From Streptosporangium nondiastaticum (GTDB lineage Bacteria; Actinomycetota; Actinomycetes; Streptomycetales; Streptomycetaceae): a DNA stretch of 64,000 bases. Under the pieces are notes generated by a model. That model did no database searches, had not been told where the DNA came from, and worked only from the letters and a program-made list of their open reading frames with translations. Below are positions 32,349 to 39,835 of the stretch, in pieces. The stretch covers positions 1 through 64,000 of the forward strand of contig NZ_PXWG01000015.1 of the NCBI RefSeq assembly GCF_003011965.1, written 5' to 3'. Position 1 is the stretch's first letter; every line of letters starts with the position of its first letter. Made by a program: the position numbers and the translations under genes.

Positions 32349-33262
32349 GACCGGCCTCCGTCCTCGCTACGGGGCTCCCCACCGCGGTCGGCCGGCGCGG
32401 GTCCGACGCCGGGCCCGGAGCCGCCGAGGAACACGTTTCCGGTGACGTGCCCGCCGCTCACGCCGTGCTGGTCGCCGCCGACCAGCGAGCCGTGCACCAC
32501 CGGATTGCCGTGGAAGTGGAAGACGGCGCCCCCGGACGGCGGGGGAGCGGAAGCCGGATTCGGACCTTGCGCATGGGCCGGGGGCCGGGCTGCCGCGGAC
32601 GGAGAGGAGCCGCCCCCGGAGCTCCCGCCCCCGGCAGCCTCGGCCACTCCACCCCCGGCCGCTTCCTCCGCCTCCCCGCCGCCGTCCCCCTGGATCCACG
32701 CGGACAGCACCCCGTCCTTCACCGTCACCTCCGTGCGCCGGAACAGCTCCGGCCGGATTCCGTGGTGACCGTGGCGGACCACCCCCTCGTACACCGGCGT
32801 GCTCACGGCCAGGACGCAGTGCTCGTCCGCCCGTCCGGCGAGCGCCCGGCGCAGGGCGTCCGAGTCGAGCAGGCGGAAGGCCTGGTTGAGGTCGTGCCCG
32901 ACGAGTCCTCCGGTGGTGCCGGCCTGCGGGTCGTGGGCGACCTCGCCGGCGGCGAGCACCATCCGCAGGCGCATCTGCGCGCCGCCCGAGGCGAGCCGGT
33001 TGTGGTCGTGGAGGAGTTCGGGCGTGACCGTGAGGAGCGCGCGCAGGACCGCGGTCTTGGCCACGTCCCCGCTGATGAGCACGATCAGGCCGTCCCCGCG
33101 GTCCTCGCGGTACTGCTGAGTGGCCTCGACGCCGGCCGTCACCAGGGTCCGGTCGACGACGGTGTTCAGGGTGCGCCGGAGCACGGCCTGCACCACGTCG
33201 TCGCGGCGGCTGAACCGCTCGATGTCGAGGAGCAGGATGGTCCGGTTGACAGGCTCGCGCAT
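32345..33262 (-). CDS. Class III nucleotide cyclase (Pycsar PycC-like)
   Basis: A 305-aa protein whose residues 5-190 form a class III cyclase homology domain. Metal-binding aspartates are D13 in L-L-L-D-I-E-R-F-S and D57 in D-R-G-D-G-L-I-V-L; the transition-state pair is N126 and R130 in G-H-D-L-N-Q-A-F-R-L-L. The position that is lysine in adenylate cyclases (three before the G of GDG) is E53. So the catalytic set is complete but base preference is not adenylate-like. Residues 195-257 are a Gly/Ala/Pro linker; 258-275 repeat the glycine-rich motif of the next gene. It opens an operon that also contains a PycTM-like effector, as in Pycsar. ATG 33262 has GGAAGG upstream. Confidence 0.82.
   Translation of the reverse strand: MREPVNRTILLLDIERFSRRDDVVQAVLRRTLNTVVDRTLVTAGVEATQQYREDRGDGLIVLISGDVAKTAVLRALLTVTPELLHDHNRLASGGAQMRLRMVLAAGEVAHDPQAGTTGGLVGHDLNQAFRLLDSDALRRALAGRADEHCVLAVSTPVYEGVVRHGHHGIRPELFRRTEVTVKDGVLSAWIQGDGGGEAEEAAGGGVAEAAGGGSSGGGSSPSAAARPPAHAQGPNPASAPPPSGGAVFHFHGNPVVHGSLVGGDQHGVSGGHVTGNVFLGGSGPGVGPAPADRGGEPRSEDGGRS
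32439..32492 (+). repeat. 54-bp direct repeat, copy 2 (in the cyclase gene)
   Basis: Partner of 32062-32115; it encodes residues 257-274 of the cyclase tail on the reverse strand. Near-identity at DNA level suggests duplication or gene conversion, or strong constraint on a shared interaction module. Confidence 0.85.
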
Positions 33263-33291
33263 GGCCGCCTTCCGCTGGGGGCGTGGCCGTG

Positions 33292-33324
33292 AAGGCCTTT
33301 GGAGACGTGGGCCGTTAAGGCCTT
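33292..33324 (-). promoter_or_regulatory. Two palindromic AAGGCCTT boxes upstream of the cyclase
   Basis: A-A-G-G-C-C-T-T occurs at 33292-33299 and 33317-33324, 25 bp centre to centre, 30-60 bp upstream of the cyclase ATG. The paired palindromes could be operator half-sites for the neighbouring Crp/Fnr regulator, but they differ from the E. coli CRP consensus. No clear -10/-35 pair was found. Confidence 0.35.
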
Positions 33325-33449
33325 CTTGACACCGGAAAGATGTCACTGGGGCGGGGTTTGAGGCGACGGAAACTAGCACACTCGCGATGTGACGACGTAC
33401 ACACAAACGCAACACGGCCGATCGCGGGACGGCACCGGCCGCCGCCCCG

Positions 33450-34133
33450 TCACCGGTCCCCTTGACGCGCCATCCTCCGCAGCACGTCCGGGCGCATGAC
33501 CACCAGCCCGCGCCGCCCGGTGCGGACGATGCCCCGCTCCCGCAGCCCCTTCAGCAGCCGGGCGACGGCTTCCCGGGAGGCGCCGACCGAGCCGGCCAGT
33601 TCGCTCTGGGTGAGTCCGGGCGTCAGCTGCACGCCGTCCTCCGCTTCTTCCCCGTGGCTGCGGATGAGCTCCAGCAGGAGCAGGGCCAGCCGTTCCTGGA
33701 CGTTGAGGGCCGCGTACTGCAGGCGCCGGCGGTCGCTGTCGCGCATCCGGTCTGCGGTCAGCGCCAGCAACTTCCTGGAGATGTCGGGCCGTTCGTCGAG
33801 GAGGCGGCTGAACCGGTCCGCGTCGACGGCCAGCGTCTCGACCTGCCCCAGCGCCGTCACCGTCGCCCCGCGGGGCCGCCCGCTGAGCACGGCGCCTTCC
33901 CCGACGATGTCGCCGGGCCCGCGCAGGGCGAGCAGGGCCTCGTAGCCGTTGGCGGCCGCGGACGTCACTTTCGTCCAGCCGGAGAGCAGGATCAGCACGT
34001 GCGCCGTGGGCTCGTGCTCGCGCAGGAGCACCTGCCGGGCGCTGAAGACGAGGGGCGTCGCGCTCGCGAAGAGCGCCTGCCGGTCCTCGGCCTCCAGCCG
34101 GACCACGAAGGGAACACGGTCCTCGAACTCCAT
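33450..34133 (-). CDS. Crp/Fnr-family regulator with a cyclic-nucleotide cassette
   Basis: The 227-aa protein has a cyclic nucleotide-binding beta-roll (residues 15-110) and a C-terminal winged HTH (T-Q-S-E-L-A-G-S-V-G-A-S-R-E-A-V-A-R-L-L, 175-194). The phosphate-binding cassette reads G78-E79-G-A-V-L-S-G-R-P-R88-G-A-T-V, retaining the ribose-contacting Glu and phosphate-contacting Arg. GGAGAGG precedes ATG 34133. It lies immediately upstream of, and in the same direction as, the cyclase operon (187 bp gap) and is divergent from the diphtheria-toxin-like gene, so it could control either and respond to the cyclase product. Confidence 0.9.
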   Translation of the reverse strand: MEFEDRVPFVVRLEAEDRQALFASATPLVFSARQVLLREHEPTAHVLILLSGWTKVTSAAANGYEALLALRGPGDIVGEGAVLSGRPRGATVTALGQVETLAVDADRFSRLLDERPDISRKLLALTADRMRDSDRRRLQYAALNVQERLALLLLELIRSHGEEAEDGVQLTPGLTQSELAGSVGASREAVARLLKGLRERGIVRTGRRGLVVMRPDVLRRMARQGDR

Positions 34134-34382
34134 CGCCTGCCTCTCCTCTCCCGCCTGCCCGACGGCTCCGCGCCCGGTCCGGGTGCGGGAAGAGGGAGAG
34201 TACGGCGACGACAGCGGACTGAACCCCTCCGGTTGGCGGGGGTGACTCGTTCCCCCGGCGGGGGTCGCGACGCGGACTGTCCTGCTTGAGACCAATGTTC
34301 CTGGTCTCATCCTCTACGGCAGGATCATCCTCAACTTCCGCATCACCCCTCCTGTCCCCCCTCGTCACGCATGAGGAGCAGT

Positions 34383-35942
34383 ATGCGTATATCGACGCAG
34401 CGCGTTTTCGCCACCACGGCCTTCGCCGGAATGATGGCGGCCGCTTCCGCCGAACTGGCCCACGCCGCCCCCACTCCCGCGCCCGGCGGTGACCGGATCA
34501 CTCAGGCCGCGCAGACCGGCCTGGAGGCGTTCCACGGCTACAAGCCCGGTCACCTCGACTCGATCCTCGAAGGGCTGCGCCCGGTCGGCAGCGCCGGGAA
34601 CCACGACCCCAACTGGAAGGGGCTCTACCTGGCCGAGACCACCGGGCACGCCGCCGGCTACAGCACCAACGAAGCGGGCACGGCCGCCGGCGGAGTCGTG
34701 CGCGTGACCCTCCCGGACGAGGTGAACGTGGCCACGGTCCACCTCGCCCACAGAGCCGACGAGACCGACGACGCCTTCCTCGACCGCCAGCTGAAGTTCG
34801 TCAAGGACGAGTTCGGCGTTCCCGCCGGCAAGCCGCTGATGGACGCGCTCGGGGAGAAGAACACCGTCCTGAAGATCGCCGACGACGGCACGGGACAGAG
34901 CGAGTTCATCGTCCCCTGGAAGATGGCCGAGCGCGCCAAGGCCGAGAAGGCCGTCGAGTTCCGTGGCAAGAACTCGGCCATGGACGCGGCGATCTACGCG
35001 GCGGCCCCGGCCAACTGCCTCGCCCCCACCGGCCGCGTCAAGCGGTCGGCCGACCGCTGCCTGCCCGTGGACTGGGACAAGGTCGAGGAGAAGGCCAAGG
35101 CCACGGCGAAGAAGGTCGCGCAGGACGCCGAGCACGTGGAGCGGCTGCCCAAGCGCAGCCCAAAGGGGCCCACCTGGGGCGAGGCGCACTCCACCGCGGA
35201 GCTCACCCACGCCAAGGTCCGCGAGGTCAGCGGCGCCCACGTGGCCGCCTCCGCCGCCGGCGTCGGGACCTGGGTCTACGGCATGGCGAAGACGTTCTCC
35301 GACAAGAACGCCACCACCCTCGACAAGGTCGCCGTCACCGGCGCGGTCGTCCCCGGCCTCGGCCAGGCGCTCGGCATCGCCGACGGGATCCAGCACGGCG
35401 ACCCCGAGGCGATCGCCGTCAACGCCGTGGCCCTCGCCGCGCTCGCGGCCGCCCAGGTCGTCCCCGTCGTCGGCGAGGTCGTCGACGCCGTCCTCCTCAC
35501 CGAGCAGCTCGTCGAGGTGCTGGTGGACGTCTTCCGCACGGCGACGGCCGACCCGCCCCCGGCGCCGCGCCTCGACGCCGGAGCGCTGCCGATCCTGCCC
35601 GTGCCGCGGGCGTCCCTGCCGTGCAGCGTGTGGTGGACATACATGGACGTCCTGTGGGAGACGGCCGGGAAGGTGCCCGCGAACGAGAAGGTCCCCTCGA
35701 AGACGCAGGTCGTGGTGAGGGAGCGGGGCGGCAGCGAGTACACGTACCCCGTGGCCGACGGGAAGTCCCCCGGCTGGCTGGTGCCCAAGGGCTACGGCAG
35801 CGCCCGCACCTTCGACGTCTTCTACCGGCTGAAGACGGACCAGGGCCGGGTCCTGGAGTCGAAGCAGCGCGCGGTGGTTCAGGCGAAGGCCGAGATCGCG
35901 CAGTGCAACACCCTGATCTGGAACGAGGACTGGGACCGCTGA
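34383..35942 (+). CDS. Secreted diphtheria toxin homologue (NAD+ ADP-ribosyltransferase toxin)
   Basis: A 519-aa protein aligning with diphtheria toxin over its catalytic and translocation domains. Residues 1-29 are a Sec signal. The catalytic domain (about 37-211) keeps F-H51-G-Y-K-P-G, W78-K-G-L-Y82, A-A-G-Y93-S, G-G-V-V-R-V-T and the glutamate E174 in S-E-F-I-V-P-W, the equivalents of His21, Trp50, Tyr54, Tyr65 and Glu148. C212 and C226 bracket a basic R-V-K-R-S loop like the nicked disulfide loop. The translocation domain (about 230-390) has V-P-G-L-G-Q-A-L-G-I-A-D-G and V-V-G-E365-V-V-D368. Residues 390-519 do not resemble the known receptor domain. Family members ADP-ribosylate elongation factor 2. 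It is divergent from the Crp/Fnr gene. Confidence 0.9.
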   Translation: MRISTQRVFATTAFAGMMAAASAELAHAAPTPAPGGDRITQAAQTGLEAFHGYKPGHLDSILEGLRPVGSAGNHDPNWKGLYLAETTGHAAGYSTNEAGTAAGGVVRVTLPDEVNVATVHLAHRADETDDAFLDRQLKFVKDEFGVPAGKPLMDALGEKNTVLKIADDGTGQSEFIVPWKMAERAKAEKAVEFRGKNSAMDAAIYAAAPANCLAPTGRVKRSADRCLPVDWDKVEEKAKATAKKVAQDAEHVERLPKRSPKGPTWGEAHSTAELTHAKVREVSGAHVAASAAGVGTWVYGMAKTFSDKNATTLDKVAVTGAVVPGLGQALGIADGIQHGDPEAIAVNAVALAALAAAQVVPVVGEVVDAVLLTEQLVEVLVDVFRTATADPPPAPRLDAGALPILPVPRASLPCSVWWTYMDVLWETAGKVPANEKVPSKTQVVVRERGGSEYTYPVADGKSPGWLVPKGYGSARTFDVFYRLKTDQGRVLESKQRAVVQAKAEIAQCNTLIWNEDWDR

Positions 35943-35953
35943 CGCGTGCGCTC

Positions 35954-35987
35954 CCGCCACCGGCGGCCGCTCAGCTGCCGGTGGCGG
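35954..35987. terminator. Hairpin between the toxin homologue and the phosphonate operon
   Basis: Arms 35954-35964 and 35977-35987 are perfect 11-bp complements. The right arm lies within the last codons of the convergent substrate-binding protein gene. It can serve both convergent genes. Confidence 0.7.
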
Positions 35988-37056
35988 ACTTCCAGGCGTC
36001 CACGTACGAGGGCAGGTTCTTGCCGACCTCGGCCCAGTCGGGGCGGAAGACCTCCACGCCCTGCATGATGCGGGCGAGGGCGACGGCGTTGGGGTCGGTC
36101 GCCTTGACGTCCGTACGGGCCGCGAAGCCGCCGCCGACGGCCGAGACGTCGCGCTGCACGCCCTCGCTGAGGAGGTAGTCCAGGAACTTCCTGGCGTTCT
36201 CGCCGTGCGGGGCGTTCTTCACCAGGCCGGCCGCGTACGGGAGGGCGAACGTGGTGGGCTTCCCGCCGTCGCCCGCCGGGAAGAAGATGCCCTGGTCGGG
36301 CATGGTCCTGGTGTTGGCGAAGTTCATCTGGACGTCCCCGTTGGCGACGAGGAGCTCGCCCTTGTTCACCTTCGGGGCGAGCTGGCCGGTGGAGCGCGAC
36401 GGGCCGGCGTTGTTCTTCTGCAGCTCCTTCAGGTACGCCATGGCCGGTTCCTTGCCGCCGAAGTCGTGCACGGCCTTGACGAGGACGGCCGTGCCGTCGC
36501 CGGCGACACCGGGCGTCGAGTACTGCAGCTTGCCCTTGAAGCGCGGGTCGAGGAGGTCCTTCCAGGTCCTGGGCGGGGCGTCCTTGAGCTCCTTGGAGTT
36601 GTAGATGAAGCAGAGGTAGTTGCCGGCGATCGCGGTCCAGGTGCCGGAGGGGGACTTGTCGCCGTCCGCGACCTTGTCCGAGCCCTGCGGGCGGTAGGCG
36701 GCGAGCAGCCCCTTGCCGTCGGCCTGCTGGACGAAGGGCGGCAGCGTGACGACGACGTCCGCCTTGGTGTTGGACTTCTCCCGGGCCAGGCGCTGCACCA
36801 TCTCGCCGGAGCCGCCCTCGACGTAGCGGACCTTGATGCCGGTCTCCTTCTCGAAGCCCTTGAACACCTTGTCGTAGAAGCCGGAGCCGTCCTCGGCCTT
36901 GAGGCCGTCGGCGCTGTAGAGGGTGATCTCCTGCTCCCCGGCGCCGGCCGTCCCGCCGCACGCGGCGAGCGGGAGGGCGAGGAGGAGGGCGGCGGCGGAC
37001 GCGAGCGGGCCGCGGGAGGAACGGCAGGGACGGGGGGAACGGGGGGAACGGGGCAT
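35971..37056 (-). CDS. 2-Aminoethylphosphonate-type ABC transporter substrate-binding lipoprotein
   Basis: A 361-aa lipoprotein (lipobox L-A-A-C at about 30-33). The mature part is a type II periplasmic binding protein: E-I-T-L-Y-S-A-D-G-L, K-V-F-K-G-F-E-K-E-T-G-I-K-V, Y-L-C-F-I-Y-N-S-K-E-L-K-D-A-P, D-P-R-F-K-G-K-L, and G-V-E-V-F-R-P-D-W at the end. This is the thiamine/Fe3+/AEP cluster; the neighbouring phosphonatase-like hydrolase and FAD enzyme argue for 2-aminoethylphosphonate. It is the last gene of the operon, 50 bp after the second permease. Confidence 0.85.
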   Translation of the reverse strand: MPRSPRSPRPCRSSRGPLASAAALLLALPLAACGGTAGAGEQEITLYSADGLKAEDGSGFYDKVFKGFEKETGIKVRYVEGGSGEMVQRLAREKSNTKADVVVTLPPFVQQADGKGLLAAYRPQGSDKVADGDKSPSGTWTAIAGNYLCFIYNSKELKDAPPRTWKDLLDPRFKGKLQYSTPGVAGDGTAVLVKAVHDFGGKEPAMAYLKELQKNNAGPSRSTGQLAPKVNKGELLVANGDVQMNFANTRTMPDQGIFFPAGDGGKPTTFALPYAAGLVKNAPHGENARKFLDYLLSEGVQRDVSAVGGGFAARTDVKATDPNAVALARIMQGVEVFRPDWAEVGKNLPSYVDAWKSATGS

Positions 37057-37106
37057 GGGGGATCGCGCTCCTTCGAGAGCGTAAAGGGGGGCGAGGCGGG
37101 GCGGGT

Positions 37107-37898
37107 TCAGCGGTAGGCGGCCCGGGTGCGGATCCGGGAGACCGCGGTCAGGGCGAGGAGCGTCGTGACCATGAGCACGACGGCGAGCGCGGCACCGGGG
37201 AAGAGCGCGCCGCGGTCGGTGGCGGCGAACACCTTGACGGGCAGGGGCAGCCAGTCGGGCGGGTAGAGCATCATCGTGGCGCTGAGCTCGCCCATGGACA
37301 GGGCGAAGCAGAGCCCCGCGGCGGCGGAGAGGGAGGGCAGCAGCAACGGCAGCCTCACCTGGACGAGCACCCGCAGGGGGCTCGCGCCCAGGCTCGCGGC
37401 GGCCTGCTCGCAGGCGGGGTCGAGGCGGTCCAGCGCCGCGGCCACGGACTGGTACGCGAAGGCGGTCACCAGGATCGCGTGCGCCAGGACGACGATCGCC
37501 GGGGTGCCGTTGAGGAGGAACGGCGGCTCGGAGAAAGCGACCAGGAGGGCCAGCCCGACGACCACGGACGGCACGGCGACCGGCAGCACGAACAGCACGC
37601 CGACGACCCGGCGGGCGCGCGTGCCCCTGGCCGCGAGGGCCGCCCAGGTGCCGGTGACGAGGGCGGCGGCGGAGGCCGCGAGGGCGGTCAGCACGCTGGT
37701 GACGAGCGCGTCGAGGGCGTCCCCGCGGGCGACGGCCCGGTAGTGGTCGAGGGTCGCACCCGAAGGGAACGCTCCGCTCCAGCCGGTGGCCAGGGACGCG
37801 GTCACGATGACGAGGAACGGCAGCGCGAAGACGGGGAGGAAGAGGGCGAAGAAGGCGGCCTGGACCGCCCGGCGGGCACGAGGGCTATGCACGAGCAC
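37107..37898 (-). CDS. ABC transporter permease (phosphonate operon, second subunit)
   Basis: The 263-aa protein has six hydrophobic helices and the inner-membrane permease EAA-like loop C-E-Q-A-A-A-S-L-G-A-S-P-L-R-V-L-V-Q-V-R-L-P (about 170-190) that contacts the ATPase. It starts 14 bases inside the upstream permease gene, indicating coupled translation. Equivalent to PhnV/PotI-type permeases. Confidence 0.9.
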   Translation of the reverse strand: MLVHSPRARRAVQAAFFALFLPVFALPFLVIVTASLATGWSGAFPSGATLDHYRAVARGDALDALVTSVLTALAASAAALVTGTWAALAARGTRARRVVGVLFVLPVAVPSVVVGLALLVAFSEPPFLLNGTPAIVVLAHAILVTAFAYQSVAAALDRLDPACEQAAASLGASPLRVLVQVRLPLLLPSLSAAAGLCFALSMGELSATMMLYPPDWLPLPVKVFAATDRGALFPGAALAVVLMVTTLLALTAVSRIRTRAAYR

Positions 37899-38778
37899 GG
37901 CGGACTCCGTCCATGCGGGTGGTGAGCATCCGGTAGAGCCCGTACAGCGCCAGGGAGAGGACGATGTTGACGACGGCCACCACGCAGGCGCCCGTGTAGT
38001 CGCCGTCGAGGATCGCCTTGCCGTAGACGAGCACGGGCAGGGTCGTCACGCCCTTCGCCCCGGTGAAGAGGACGATGCCGAATTCGTTGAGGCACATCAC
38101 CAGGACCAGCGAGCCGCCCGCCGCCAGCGCGGGCAGGGCCTCGGGCAGGATCACCTGCCGGACGATCCGCGGCGCCTTGGCCCCGAGCGAAGCCGCGACC
38201 TCGATCTGTGCCGTCTCGATCCGGGAGAAGGCGCCGAGCAGCGGCCGCATCACGAACGGCGTGAAGTACGTGATCTCCGCGAGGAGCACGCCCCAGGGCG
38301 TGTGGAGGAAGTCGAACGGGCCGGAGGCGGCCCCGGTCACCCCGGTCCACACCCCGTTGGCCATGCCGGCACTGCCGTAGACGAAGAGCAGCGCGAGGGT
38401 GATGAGGAAGGAGGGGAAGGACAGGAAGACGTCGACGAACCGGCCGACCGCCCTGCCGCCGGGGAACGGCACGAAGGCGATGACCAGGGCGAGGGCGAAG
38501 CCGAGGACGAGGGCACCGGCGGTGGATCCGGCGGCGATCAGCACGGTGTTGCGCAGGGCGTCGCGGAACGCGGCCTGGGCGAACACGTCGGCGTAGGCGG
38601 AGAAGCCGTGCCCGCCGCCCTCCGGTGACACCGACTGCCACAGGACGAGCGCGAGGGGGTGGAGGAAGACGAGGCCGAGGGCGGCGACGGGGGGCAGGAC
38701 CAGCGCCCACGCCGGCACCCTGAGCCGGGGCAGGGCCGTGGGCGGCCGCCGCCCGGAGAGCGCTTCGGTGCTAGCCAC
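37885..38778 (-). CDS. ABC transporter permease (phosphonate operon, first subunit)
   Basis: The 297-aa protein has six transmembrane segments and the EAA loop I-E-V-A-A-S-L-G-A-K-A-P-R-I-V-R-Q-V-I-L-P (about 191-211). Resembles PhnU-type permeases of AEP transporters. The start overlaps the ATPase stop by eight bases and the end overlaps the second permease. Confidence 0.9.
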   Translation of the reverse strand: MASTEALSGRRPPTALPRLRVPAWALVLPPVAALGLVFLHPLALVLWQSVSPEGGGHGFSAYADVFAQAAFRDALRNTVLIAAGSTAGALVLGFALALVIAFVPFPGGRAVGRFVDVFLSFPSFLITLALLFVYGSAGMANGVWTGVTGAASGPFDFLHTPWGVLLAEITYFTPFVMRPLLGAFSRIETAQIEVAASLGAKAPRIVRQVILPEALPALAAGGSLVLVMCLNEFGIVLFTGAKGVTTLPVLVYGKAILDGDYTGACVVAVVNIVLSLALYGLYRMLTTRMDGVRRARA

Positions 38779-39835
38779 GGGCCTCGCCCCCGTCCGCGCC
38801 GGCCGGCAGCAGCACCGCGTCGTGCGCGGCGAAGTGCACGGTGACCTCGGTGCCGAGCGGCGGCGTCTCGCGGAGCTCGCGCAGCTCGGCCGTCACCCGG
38901 TGACCGGCGATGTCGACGCCCAGGCGGTGCGTCGCACCGCGCCACTGGACCTCGGTGACCGTCCCGCGCAGGGCGTTCGGCCCCGCTCCGAGGCCGACCA
39001 GGTGCGGGCGGACGCACAGCGTGGCGGACGCCCCCGCCGCGGCGCCGCCGGCCGGCACGTCCAGCCGCGTGCCGCCCAGGCGGACGCCGCCGTCGGTGAC
39101 CGTCACCGGCAGGAGGTTCGCGCTGCCGATGAAGGAGGCCGTGAACGCGCTGCCCGGCCGCCGGTAGAGGTCCTGCGGGGTGCCGCAGTCCTGCAGGCGC
39201 CCGCCGTCCATGACCGCGATCCGGTCGGCGAGGGTCAGCGCCTCGACCTGGTCGTGGGTGACGTACAGCATGCTGACGTCCGGCAGTTCGCGGTGCAGGC
39301 GGGCCAGTTCGGTGAGCATCCCGGAGCGCAGCCGCGCGTCCAGGGCGGACAGCGGCTCGTCGAGGAGGAGCACGCCGGGCCGGATGGCCAGCGCCCGCGC
39401 GATGGCGACGCGCTGCTGCTGGCCGCCGGAGAGCTCGCGCGGGTACCGCCCGGCGTACGCGGACATGCCCGTCATCTCCAGCGCCTCCGCGACCCGCGCG
39501 GCGATCTCGCCGCGCGGCACCTTGTGCGCCTTGAGGCCGAAGGCGACGTTCGCGCCGGCCTTCATATGGGGGAAGAGCGCGTACTGCTGCACCACCATGC
39601 CGATGCCGCGCCGGTGCGGCGGCAGCGCGGTGACGTCGCGGTCGCCGATGAACACCCGCCCGGCCGTGGGCCGGACGAAGCCGGCGACGGCGCGCAGGGC
39701 GGTCGTCTTGCCGGACCCGGAGGGGCCGAGGAGCGCCATGACCTCGCCCGGTTCGACGGTGAGGCCGAACGATTCGAGCACGGTGGTGCCGCCGTAGGCG
39801 ACGGTGACGCCGTCGAAGCGGATGCCCGTGGTCAC
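38771..39835 (-). CDS. ABC transporter ATPase (phosphonate operon)
   Basis: A 354-aa CUT1/AEP-type ATPase. Walker A is G-P-S-G-S-G-K-T-T, the signature L-S-G-G-Q-Q-Q-R-V, Walker B L-L-L-D-E-P-L-S-A-L-D, with the switch histidine in V-T-H-D-Q. Residues 240-345 are a TOBE regulatory domain. Start GTG 39835 overlaps the hydrolase stop (GTGA). It energises uptake through the two permeases downstream. Confidence 0.93.
   Translation of the reverse strand: MTTGIRFDGVTVAYGGTTVLESFGLTVEPGEVMALLGPSGSGKTTALRAVAGFVRPTAGRVFIGDRDVTALPPHRRGIGMVVQQYALFPHMKAGANVAFGLKAHKVPRGEIAARVAEALEMTGMSAYAGRYPRELSGGQQQRVAIARALAIRPGVLLLDEPLSALDARLRSGMLTELARLHRELPDVSMLYVTHDQVEALTLADRIAVMDGGRLQDCGTPQDLYRRPGSAFTASFIGSANLLPVTVTDGGVRLGGTRLDVPAGGAAAGASATLCVRPHLVGLGAGPNALRGTVTEVQWRGATHRLGVDIAGHRVTAELRELRETPPLGTEVTVHFAAHDAVLLPAGADGGEARG

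Noticed and set aside
34134..34382. A DtxR-type iron box upstream of the toxin homologue
   Set aside because: I could not find a convincing 19-bp palindrome of the DtxR type by eye; a GAGACCAATGTTCCTGGTCTC repeat near 34288-34308 is symmetrical but does not match that consensus.
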